Source of the DNA: Leptobrachium leishanense
Lineage: Eukaryota > Chordata > Amphibia > Anura > Megophryidae
Assembly (NCBI GenBank): GCA_009667805.1
Contig: CM019063.1
Location: 196,210,954-196,274,953, forward strand
DNA: 64,000 nt
Direction: 5' to 3'
Position numbers and translations under genes: made by a program. The notes under the pieces were generated by a model, which ran no database searches, was not told the origin of the DNA, and saw only the letters and a program-made list of their open reading frames with translations. Below are positions 11,401 to 20,090 of the stretch, in pieces; positions within the stretch are counted from its first letter, which is position 1, and every line of letters begins with the position of its first letter.

Positions 11401-11699
11401 TGGTGTAGGACTACCTAGGGGCAAGGGCAAACCTAGATACCTTTACAGCAGATGATCCACTGGCTTACTGAGTGTTGAGATTGGATCACTTGCCAGAACT
11501 TAGCCAATATGCTATGCAGCTACTAGGTTGCCCTTCATACAGCGTGCTTTCTGAAAGGACGTTCAGTGCTGCTGGAGGTTTTGTCACAGACAAAAGAGTG
11601 CGTCTGTCCACCGACTCTGTAGACCGGCTGACATTTATAAAAATGAATCACTCCTGGATCAGCAGCTATCACTCCCCTGATGCTGATATAACTGAATAG
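8463..11699 (+). pseudogene. hAT transposase, full-length but frameshifted
   Basis: The enzyme would cut and paste the element through its terminal repeats. The ATG at 8463 opens a 457-codon frame with a long acidic Ser-rich N-terminal region. A BED-type zinc finger follows at about residues 250-300 (VWEFFTKC, ICKLC, RHMTSCH). A frameshift near 9725 moves the protein to another frame, where ITLDTWSSKHGQGH holds the first catalytic Asp. VICDNGSNLLSAL holds the second, and CLAHVLNLVV and MPTRWN follow. More stops and shifts occur around 10183, 10262, 10642 and 11408. The C-terminal dimerisation region survives at 11472-11699 (SERTFSAAGGFVTDKR, then SWISSYHSPDAD). The domain order is ZBED-like. 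Copy 2 keeps only the two ends of this gene. Confidence 0.88.
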
Positions 11700-11749
11700 A
11701 TCGGGGATCTCGTCTGCATTCCCAAAACCTCCGCCACTGCACTTTTTCA

Positions 11750-12070
11750 CAATACCTCAGAGGGGTTACATTGTGAAGGCACTAGCTGGCACCAAAGGCC
11801 CAATATTTGGTTGCACTGACGCGTGTACCAGATTCACATCATTTTAATATTTGACGGCAGGGTCCACCCCTAAACTCTTCCACAATACCTCAGAGGGGTT
11901 ACAGTGTGAAGGCACTAGCTGGCACCAAAGGCCCAATATTTGGGTGCACTGCCACTGACGCCTGTACCAGATTCATATCATTGTAATATTTGACCGCAGG
12001 GTCCACCCCTGCACTCTTCCACAATACCTCAGAGCGGTTACGGTGTGAAGGTACTAGCTGGCACTAAAGG
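11750..12070. repeat. 3' tandem repeat of the hAT family (about 135 bp), copy 1
   Basis: Units start near 11761, 11893 and 12032 with CAGAGGGGTTAC (one variant) and contain GGCACTAGCTGGCAC, CCCAATATTTGG and CAGGGTCCACCCCT. They follow the transposase stop. The same repeat occurs at 43300-44120 and 54310-54500 in the other two copies. Confidence 0.85.
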
Positions 12071-12658
12071 TCCAATTTTAATGCACCTTTTGTTACTTTC
12101 ATCCAAAGCCTGCATAAGTTTCACCATAATTTAGAAAAAAAAAATCATTAAACTTTTTCTGCGTGTCCTGAAACATCTCCTCTTTTCATACAGGCTTCCG
12201 CCCCAAGCAGTTGTTTATGAATAGATTAAAGAAAAACCATTTACCGTCATTTGAAATGTCATTTTTTTCTTTTTAAATGTTGCTATACATCCTACAAATC
12301 CGCCACTTCACGGGCAGGTTATGGGGACCTCCTAGGCACGATATTTGAAGGAATTTATCGTTTTTATTCTTAACCTTTATGTCATGGAAAAATCACTGTT
12401 CCTTTAAAAATGTTTTTTTTTAAAGTTTTTGTTCTTGTTTCCTGTCCCCCAGGGCACTACCCGGACCCCCATACACCTTTTATGGCCAATATCTGGCATA
12501 TATGCCCTCTTGCAGGGCACTCTAAAAATCGAACGTTCGAGTCCCATTGACTTGCATTGAGTTCGAATCGTGTTCGCGTTCAAATCTGAACTTTTTCAAA
12601 TGTTCGTGTTCGAATGCGAACCGAACACGGGGGTGTTCGGCCCATCACTATTCACAAC

Positions 12659-12878
12659 TCATACTCATGACTTGACATGGTTTTTGCTGAGAGCTAATAT
12701 ACTTCCCAAATTGCTCGGTGCAGATATTGAGCCTATATCCCTCTCTGACCATGCTCCAGTGAGATTATGTCTGAAATTCCCTAGCAAACCTACGCATATC
12801 CCACACTGGTCCTTCCCCTCTCAATTTGCTACAACGCCTTCCTTTCGCCTCCACTTACAATCTAGTTGGGCGAACTAT
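12659..12878 (+). pseudogene. L1 ORF2, end of endonuclease with SDH motif
   Basis: Immediately after the hAT target duplication the L1 protein continues. Pieces in two frames give SYS.LDMVFAES and then PKLLGADIEPISLSDHAPV. SDH holds the last catalytic Asp-His pair of the endonuclease. A stop and a frameshift lie near 12668-12695. The frame is then open to LHLQSSWANY, where the MITE at 12879 interrupts it. Confidence 0.8.
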
Positions 12879-13740
12879 CAGGGTAATTCAAAGAGAATCG
12901 AAAAGTCACCGCACGTTCGGTGACTTTTCGTTCAATTCGGTTCGTTTTGCCGATCCCATTTCGGCAACCCTGCGGGTCCCCGAATTGCAGGGAAAGGTCG
13001 CCGCAAACCCGCCGAAAACTAACCGCAAATCCCAGCGAATGCACACCGAAAACCCGCAAAACCATCTGGATTAACCTGCCGAAAACACCGGAAAAACCCG
13101 AGCAGGAGCCGATCACACGCAGCAAAGCTGCCGGAAAAAGCCGACACCACAGACGAATGCAGTGAATAAATTAGAAAAACAGTTTGCTTGAATGTTTGAA
13201 AACTGAAACGCTGTTTGCAAAGAAACTACTGAGCGAAAATGTCTGAAATTTACATATGAGGTCCAAGGAATGATAATACAGCGGTCTGTTACAGAAAAAA
13301 TAAGTAAAGTTAAAAAAAAAAAAAAATAAGATTTTTTTAAAAACAAAATCCAGAAAAATGCTTAAAATATCCTAAAAAATCTATAAATAAAGAGACTCTT
13401 TACTGCAGAATATTCTAATGAACAGTTTATTAGATATTGAATTAAAACGGGAATATTTTTAACATTGAAGCCTATGGGATTCACCTGAATAAACCTGCCG
13501 AATTAAACCACTGAATGGCAGGGCATTTCGGCAACCTTTCACTGCTGGTTTGTGTTCTCTGAATAGCCGAAGCATTGCTTTTTTATGGGATCACTGCCCT
13601 CGAACAGGCACCGTATGTGCAGGCAATTCGCCAGGATTTGGCAAATTGCCTGCTCTCTGGATAGCCGAATGGCTAGGAAAGGTGATTTTCAGCGTTCGGT
13701 TACCTTTCTCCAGCCATTCGGATCTCTTTGGATAACCCTG
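12879..13740. mobile_element. MITE family A, copy inside L1 ORF2
   Basis: Termini CAGGGTAATTCAAAGAGA and GGATCTCTTTGGATAACCCTG are inverted repeats, with TAT duplicated at 12876-12878 and 13741-13743. It runs opposite to the copy at 17185. Subterminal hairpins mark both ends (AAAGTCACCGCACGTTCGGT and the GGTTACCTTTC region). Removing it with one TAT rejoins the L1 reading frame exactly (WANY to VDVNLVHLD). It is 862 bp and non-coding. Confidence 0.9.
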
Positions 13741-16700
13741 TATGTAGATGTAAACCTAGTCCATCTTGACCAACCTAAACTGTTCTGGGCAGCCTCGAAA
13801 CCAATCCTTCGTGGACATATTATCTCATATGTGGCTTCCCGTTATAAACAATGGAAAGACACATTAAATTTACTTGAATCGGCCTTACGAACCGCACATA
13901 CTATGTACAAACGATATCCGACTACTGACAACTATGTGCTATACTCTCAAGCAAAACAACACCTAGAGACGACTATCCACGCCAAAACGCGAGAACATTG
14001 TGACTTTCGATCTCAATTTTTCTACAGATGGGGTGGACGGTCGGGTAAACTTCTGGCCAGTATGGCCAACCCTAGGCGTAAATGTCAACCTATAACACGC
14101 TTATCTCCTGAAAGAGGCTCGCCAGTCTTCTCACTTGACCAAATTAATCGCCTATTTTATGACTTTTTCCTAACCCGATCTAGGCCGCCACAGGACAACG
14201 CTGACCTTGGCGACACCTTTCTTGAGTCGTACCCTGCATCTCATCTCCTGCCACATCATCCGGAGGCCCTGGAGCGACCTATTTCGGAGCAGGAGGTGGA
14301 TGATGCTATTACCTCTCTTAAATCAGGCAAAACACTAGGCCCAGATGGTTTAACTGCAGACTATTATAAAATTCTGAAACCCCAACTCTGCTCCACTCTC
14401 ACAGCTATGTTTAATGTCATATATATCTCTCGTAACTCTATTGACACCTTTAATGCAGCCTGAACTATCCTTATCCCAAAACCAGGTAAACCTACGGACA
14501 GCATGTCTTCTTATCGTCCAATTTCCCTCATTAACATGGATTATAAAGTCCTTACCAAAATCCTAGCTTCTCGCCTCCAAACCTTTCTCCCTGACTTACT
14601 GACACACCACCAACTGGGCTCCGTACATGGACGTCACTTGGTGGTTGGCATTTGGCGTGCCATTGCGGCGGTGCTGGGGGCCCACTCGGTTTCCCGGTCG
14701 GGCCACCCAGCATTGCTTAGTTTAGATCTCGAACAGGCTTTTGACTCTGTCACCTGGCCACATTTACTCTGAACCTTAACGCATCGCTGCTTTGGCCAAA
14801 TGTTTACTGATTTTAAACGTAACATAACGCGACACCTGACTTCCTGTATTGTTACGAACGATCAAGTCTCCCCATACTTCTTGCTGGGCAGAGGGGTGCA
14901 ACAGGGCTTCCCACTCTCACCATTATTATTTGATATTGCACTTGATCCCTTACTGCGTGCCTTAGACTCCTCTCCCACCTTTCATGGTATTTCGGTGGGT
15001 GAGATATCCCTGAAAGTCTCTGCCTTTTCAGATGACCTGCTCCTGTTTACGGAAAATTTGCCAGAGACGTTGCCCTCCTTGTTTGACCTATTATGTACTT
15101 TTCAGGATGTTTCAGGTTTACGATTGAACTGGACTAAATCGACAGCTCTTTACCTCTGCAACACCCCGCCACCCTGGCTACCTACACACATACCACTCAC
15201 GTGGGCGCACACCTCACTAAAATACCTGGGAATACGTATCCCAACAAATGTGAACAATCTTTATGCCCTTAATATCCCACCAATGCTTAAAACTATAATA
15301 GATGCCTTCAATAGATGGCACAAACTTCCCCTATCTCTTTTTGGCAGGGCCAATCTTTATAAAACAATTAGCTTTCCAAAAATGCTTTATCCACTTCAGG
15401 TTCTACCACTCCTTTTGACTCTTAAAGATGAAAAACTTTTAAATACAGCCCTTCGTAAATTTCTGAGGGCTGTCTCTGCAGCGCGCCTCAGTTTAACAAA
15501 AATTTACCAACCCAAACATCGTGGAGGTTTCAATTTACCCAACCTATGGGATTATAATTTGGCAGCTCAATGCCGTCACGTGGCAGACTGGATCAAAGAC
15601 TGTTCTCAATTCTTGGATGTCCCTTTAGACGCAGCTTGGTCCCCTAATCACAATATCCCCTTCTTGCTAAACTGCCCCTATAATGAAATCCCTGCATCTC
15701 TAACTAGGAACCCACTAATTTTGGTAACTATCAAAGCATGGAAACTGTCCCGCATCAGAATGAATGCCCTTCCCACGTCCTCGCTCTTTCTGCCTCTGAC
15801 AGGAAACCCTTCTTTTGGTGATGGCTCAACACCCCACCCGTTTGCGGAATGGGTGGGAGGCGGTTTACGTCTCCTATATCAATTTTTAGACCCTTCCACT
15901 AATGCAATTTTACCACTTATCGCCCTTAAGACTAAATACCCTTCATTATCTTTCCCATGGTTTGCCTACTTTCAACTATGCTCACATCTTTCTGCCTTGA
16001 TAGCTGCCTTCATGGAAGCTGACTGGACTAACCGTCTCGACAGTCACATTAAATATCAACCACTACTTGACTACTCTATTTCCTCGTTACACAATCTTCT
16101 TAGACATATCGTCGATTGGTCTACAATTACGACGGGTCCGGTACACTGGCTTTCGTACCTCCCGTCTCTATCCACTGAAGACTTGCACTCGGCTCATACA
16201 TACATGATTAAAATCCTGTCAGCAGTGTCATATCATGAAATGTTTATAAAAACATTCCGTCACAGTTATTACTCCCCGCATAGATTACACATAATGGGTT
16301 GGAAACCCAATCCCTCATGTTATAAATGTCCGAACCAACACGCTGACCTATATCATTGCTTTTGGGGCTGCCCGGTAATTCGCTGCTTTTGGTCCTCCAT
16401 TCATGCATATATACTCTTCACTATCAAACTGTCCCTACCCTTAACGTCGGACTTCCTAATTTTAGGTCCCATCCCCTCTTTGAAAATACGCCATAATCAC
16501 TTTCTGTCTCTGGTAGCCGCTGCGGGCCATAAGACCATTTTGCAAGCTTGGAATCACCCGACTCTGGCCTCTCTTTTGCTCTTCCAAACTAAACTAAACC
16601 ACTTGTTTCACATGGACTGGCTCCATGCCCTGGTTAATAAGGAAACTCATGCTAGGAAATTCATTAACATATGGCAATGTTACCTTCCTACTCTAACACC

Positions 16701-16797
16701 CCCAATGCGCAAACTGATCCGATCCTCCCTACAATACACCTCCTGGTACTCTGCAGAGATGGTAGCAGGACGTAATCCACTACAATCCCTACTCTGA
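13741..16797 (+). pseudogene. L1 ORF2, reverse transcriptase and C-terminus, two stops
   Basis: Reverse transcriptase copies the element RNA at the nicked target. One frame runs through the whole segment, broken only by TGA at 14461-14463 and TGA at 14770-14772. Visible blocks are LKSGKTLGPDGL, SSYRPISLINMDYKVLTK, LSLDLEQAFDSV (first catalytic Asp), GVQQGFPLSPLLFDIAL and AFSDDLLLF (catalytic Asp pair at 15031-15036). This last motif reads FSDD in place of the usual F/Y-ADD. The thumb and a long C-terminal region follow, ending in a Cys/His cluster CYKCPNQHADLYHCFWGCP seen in L1-group ORF2 proteins. The length and order are normal for L1. Confidence 0.9.
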
Positions 16798-17176
16798 AGC
16801 CTACAAACCTTAATGTAAAAGCTTTCTCGGTTTGTACCCTACTGCAACTAGACTGAACTCACAACTCCCATACCTACAACTCTAATACGATTCTTCTCAC
16901 TAATCTTGACCGGGCAGTTAAATGTTTAGCTTGTTTTGTTTTGCTTTTCTTCCTTAGATTTTTTACTTGTATAGTCACTAAAAAATAATTACTCTTAACG
17001 ACTCCTTTGATTGTGAGTAAATTGAAAAAAAAAAAAGAAGATGCACGCTGAGAATTCTGTTACAAATTGTACTTTTACTTTTTCTTTATGACTTCTTGCT
17101 AATGATACTACTGCATTGTACTGACTCTCGTATATTACGCTGTGCACAATAAAAATTGTCAAACTAAAAAAAAAAA
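16798..17176 (+). terminator. L1 3' UTR, polyadenylation signal and A-tail
   Basis: The segment after the ORF2 stop holds an AATAAA at 17148-17153 and ends in a run of A at 17166-17176. CACTCATA follows, the right copy of the L1 target duplication. An internal A-run lies near 17025. Confidence 0.75.
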
Positions 17177-17184
17177 CACTCATA

Positions 17185-18067
17185 CAGGGTAATTCAAAGA
17201 GATCCAAATTGCTTGAGAAAGGTAACCGAATGCTGAAAATCAGCGTTAGGTTACCTTTCTTGGCCATTCGGCTATCCAGAGAGCAGGCAATTCGCCAAAT
17301 CCTGGCGAACTGCCTGCACATACGGTGCCTGTTCGAGGGCAGTGAAATCCCCATGAAAAAGCACTGCTTCGGCTATTCAGAGAACACAAACCAGCAGTGA
17401 AAGGTTGCCGAAATGCCCTGCCATTCCGTGGTTTAATTCGGCAAGTTTATTCAGGAGAATCCCATAGGCTTCAATGTTAAAAATATTCCCGTTTTAATTA
17501 AACCGTTCATTATAAAATTCTGCAGTAAAGAGTCTCTTTATTTATAGATTTTTTAGGATATTTTAAGCATTTTTCTGGATTTTGTTTTTTGAAAAGTCCG
17601 ATTTGTTTTTATTTTTTAAGTTTACTTATTTTTTCTGTAACAGCCCTTTTTATTATCATTCTCTGGACCTCATATGCAAATTTCAGACATTTTCACTCAG
17701 TAGTTTCTTTGCAAACAGCGTTTCACTTTTCAAACATTCAAGCAAACAGTTTTTCTAATTTATTCACTGCCTCTTCTGCGGTCTCGGCTTTTTCCGGAGG
17801 CTGCGATCGGCTCCTGCTCGGCTTTTTCTGTGGTTTTCGGCAGGTTAATCCAGATGTTTTTGCAGGTTTTCGGCGTGCATTCGCCGGGTTTTGCGGTTAG
17901 TTTTCGTCTGGTTTGAGGCAGCTTTTCCCTGCAATTCGGGGACCCTGTGGTGCTTGCTGAATACACCGCAGGGTCACCGAAATGGGATCGGCAAAAGGAA
18001 ACGAATTGAAGAGAACGAAAAGTCACCGAACGTGCGGTGACTTTTCGAATCTCTTTGAATTACCATG
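17185..18067. mobile_element. MITE family A, complete copy beside the L1 tail
   Basis: It runs from CAGGGTAATTCAAAGAGATC to TCTTTGAATTACCATG and is flanked by ATA at 17182-17184 and 18068-18070. It is 883 bp and non-coding. Each end has its own subterminal hairpin: GAAAGGTAACC/GGTTACCTTTC on the left and GTCACCGAACGT/GCGGTGAC on the right. Three-base AT-rich duplications suit a Harbinger-like origin, but that assignment is inferred. Confidence 0.88.
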
Positions 18068-18070
18068 ATA

Positions 18071-18600
18071 GTCATAGGGACAACCACTGATCAAACACAA
18101 ACAGTCAGAGATATAGAGACAAACATTGATGATCAGATTTTGGAATTGGTTATACAGTCTGTTAGTGAGGATGCTGAGAAACAAAAACACGTAGGCCACA
18201 CCCAAAAACTCAATTGCTAGTGTTACACAGTAGGATGTAATTTATGTCCTCCCCAGGTCTAAGCCAATATTGAAGTCAATCACAAGGCCATCCATGAACT
18301 ATCTATACAAGTAGCTGCTTTGACTAAGAACCTGGAGAAAGTTTCAGGTCTGTGGATTATGATGGTCAACAACAAATTAAGATAGCTACAGCAATGAACA
18401 ACAGCCAATCATTGAACCAAAGGGCAAATGCAAAACGTATGTAGCCCAAAATCCTGAAGCCTCTACACACTGGTTTTTGATGTGGTCAGAAAGGACATCA
18501 AATGGCTCAATGTCTTTTGAGAAAAAAATAATCTTTATAAGGAAGAAAGTCACTGGGGAGGGACCACCAGTGATTGTCAAAACTCCTGTGTCCCAACCTT
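18071..18600. other. Unassigned stretch upstream of the YBX1 pseudogene
   Basis: The plus strand reads DIETNIDDQILELVIQSVSE near 18098 and KAIHELSIQVAALTKNLEK near 18276. These are protein-like, heptad-rich fragments separated by stops. The minus strand gives hydrophobic peptides over the same bases. It could be a decayed retroposed gene or an old retroelement, and I do not recognise it. Confidence 0.3.
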
Positions 18601-18603
18601 CTA

Positions 18604-18915
18604 AGATTACGGGACATCAAATCGTTTAATGTCGGAAATGGATATGGCTTTATCAGCACAAATGACACCAAGGAAGATGTATTTGTGCATCACATTGCCA
18701 TCAAGAAAAACAACCCCAAAAAATACCTTTGCAGTGTAGGAGATGAAGAGACTGTGGGGTTTGATGTAGTAGAAGGTGAAAATGCTGCAGAAGCAGAAAA
18801 TGTAACTTGTTCTGATGGGTTTCCAGCCCAAAGGAGTAAATATGCAGAAGGCCATAATCATAATAGGCATTATCCATGTTGCAGAGAATGTTATCACCAT
18901 CAAAACTCCCAATAA
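18604..18915 (+). pseudogene. ybx1: Y-box protein cold-shock domain pseudogene (5'-truncated)
   Basis: Y-box proteins bind mRNA and single-stranded DNA through a cold-shock domain. This frame matches that domain: [12 protein letters not shown] (RNP1 region), [17 protein letters not shown] (RNP2 region), then [23 protein letters not shown] and a later NH..HYP match the YBX1 version better than YBX2 or YBX3. The N-terminus and start codon are missing. Changes such as KSFN for the usual KWFN and loss of the basic arm after the domain show decay. The absence of introns across the domain, which is split among exons in the real gene, points to a retroposed copy. No poly(A) tail is visible, so that part is inference. 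Confidence 0.8.
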
Positions 18916-19750
18916 TACGGTAATGATCAGAACCAGTTTCAAGAGTTTGATCAGGAAATCGGATACCTTACAACTTTATTCCAACTCTGAAGCCTGTGAC
19001 TTCAGAAAGAGAATAGCAAGAAGACAAGAATGTAGAAACAGAAGACCAAGACATAAGAAACAAGGCTAATACTGAAACATAGTCGATGAGAGAAAGAAAT
19101 TTAAGGAGAACCCAAATTGTAGGAAGACCAAGAGACATGTACACATATGATGCCCTGGTAAACAAAACCATCGTATCAACTCTGGAGAGCAGAAACAAAG
19201 TCAATGTGGTCTTGGCAATCCTACAGTGCTCCTGACGATATTCTTTGCTATCAGTATGTCCACACTCATTGTTGCTGTTACCATTGCCACTGCTTACTTC
19301 ATATATGGACTATAAAGCAAACAAGATAAGACTTATGAAGTAAAAGTTTATTTAGCGTTCAGCGTAGAAAAACATGACGGATAAAATCCAATATGTAGAC
19401 AAATATTACAAATTTGTCAGTCCACAGTGACGAACAGTGTGACATCACTTTAAAACTTATAGGGTATAATGCTTTGCAAAAATTGAGGAAAGGGATAGTG
19501 GATGTGATGACGACACATACTAAATGAATAGCTTATAGCAGGGCACACTGTTAGTGTAGTGCCCAGAATTGCCAAGCAGCATAATAACATAATAGTGAAA
19601 GAGGAAAAAGAAAAGGTATATTAAGGAAGTCAAATGAGAGACGATAGAAGAAAAAAGGGGTATGAGGGTTCAGGGAGCGGTAGAGAAGGTGGAAGTGAAT
19701 ATTCTCTCACGGTCACACTTGTGAACTGGACATGGGTATCTTAAGGTGTC
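18916..19750. other. Unassigned; possible decayed coding sequence
   Basis: No gene was recognised. The plus strand near 19222-19315 reads NPTVLLTIFFAISMSTLIV followed by a further hydrophobic run and a stop, resembling a C-terminal membrane segment. Charged, purine-rich sequence precedes it. A 78-codon hydrophobic frame on the minus strand (18968-19204) is the complement of that sequence. The stretch 19330-19750 may be the 3' UTR of the L1 fragment that follows. Confidence 0.3.
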
Positions 19751-20090
19751 TGAGTTATCATCTTACACACACACAAGAGAAATCACCCTTATACTACCCC
19801 AACTCAACCTCCCATGTGGATTCACAAAATCCAATAAAGATATAAACCTGTCCCACTGAAATCATCTCATAAGGAAGTCTGGGAGGTTCCCCTCCTTCAA
19901 AGCAATGTCATCATCTGTATAATGGAGGGATTCTACCATCTCAATCCATTTCTTCAGAGCAGGGACTTGAGACATTCTCCATTGTATTGGAATGAGGTTG
20001 TGTGCTGTTATGGCTGGCATGATAAGTAGTGTTATTCTCAATAGGAGTAGTATGGGAATAGACATGGGCAAACGGTCTTGCGTCAAACAG
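19750..20090 (-). pseudogene. L1 ORF2 C-terminal fragment
   Basis: The minus strand reads ITAHNLIPIQWRM, then PALKKWIEMVESLHYTDDDI and GNLPDFL. This is the usual C-terminal tail of L1-group ORF2 (LIPxxW, then a Trp-containing helix). Only about 100 codons remain. It is separate from the L1 at 1908-17176 and in the opposite direction. Confidence 0.65.

Larger units (their letters stand above)
6236..12650 (+). mobile_element. hAT transposon, copy 1 (6.4 kb, 8-bp TSD)
   Basis: The target duplication TTCACAAC lies at 6228-6235 and 12651-12658. The termini TAGGGATGGGC and GCCCATCACTA are inverted repeats with one mismatch. Eight-base duplications and TAG/CAG-starting termini are typical of hAT elements. 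The first and last 120 bp are rich in GTTCG/CGAAC words, which may be transposase-binding sites. In order it carries a promoter with paired CCAAT boxes and TATA, a 79-bp minisatellite, a 41-bp repeat, a broken transposase gene and about 135-bp 3' repeats. It inserted into the L1 endonuclease region. The family has two more copies in this window (42698-52030 and 52569-55048). Confidence 0.92.
1908..17176 (+). mobile_element. Full-length L1-type LINE, split by nested insertions
   Basis: This non-LTR retrotransposon has a GC-rich 5' leader, ORF1, ORF2 (endonuclease, reverse transcriptase, C-terminal Cys/His region), a 3' UTR and poly(A). CACTCATA precedes the body at 1900-1907 and follows the poly(A) at 17177-17184. 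With the A-run counted, the duplication could be up to 12 bases, as expected for target-primed insertion. Insertions at 4003-4427, about 4590-5805, 6236-12650 and 12879-13740 bring it to 15.3 kb; removing them leaves about 6.3 kb, normal for a full-length L1. Only scattered stops and some frameshifts interrupt the proteins, so it is not ancient. I place it in the L1/Tx1-like group from its protein motifs; the exact clade needs a phylogeny. Confidence 0.88.

Noticed and set aside
16995..17400. Frames of 119 codons (minus) and 63 codons (plus) at the L1 tail and next MITE
   Set aside because: They cross the L1 poly(A) and the MITE terminus and share peptide with other MITE copies, so they are not genes.
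18607..18942. Hydrophobic minus-strand frame resembling a membrane protein
   Set aside because: It is the complement of the YBX1 cold-shock domain, whose plus-strand match is clear. Complements of A-rich coding DNA give hydrophobic peptides.
18968..19204. Possible taste or vomeronasal receptor fragment on the minus strand
   Set aside because: It has several hydrophobic runs but no family motif and lies opposite purine-rich sequence, so chance is likely.
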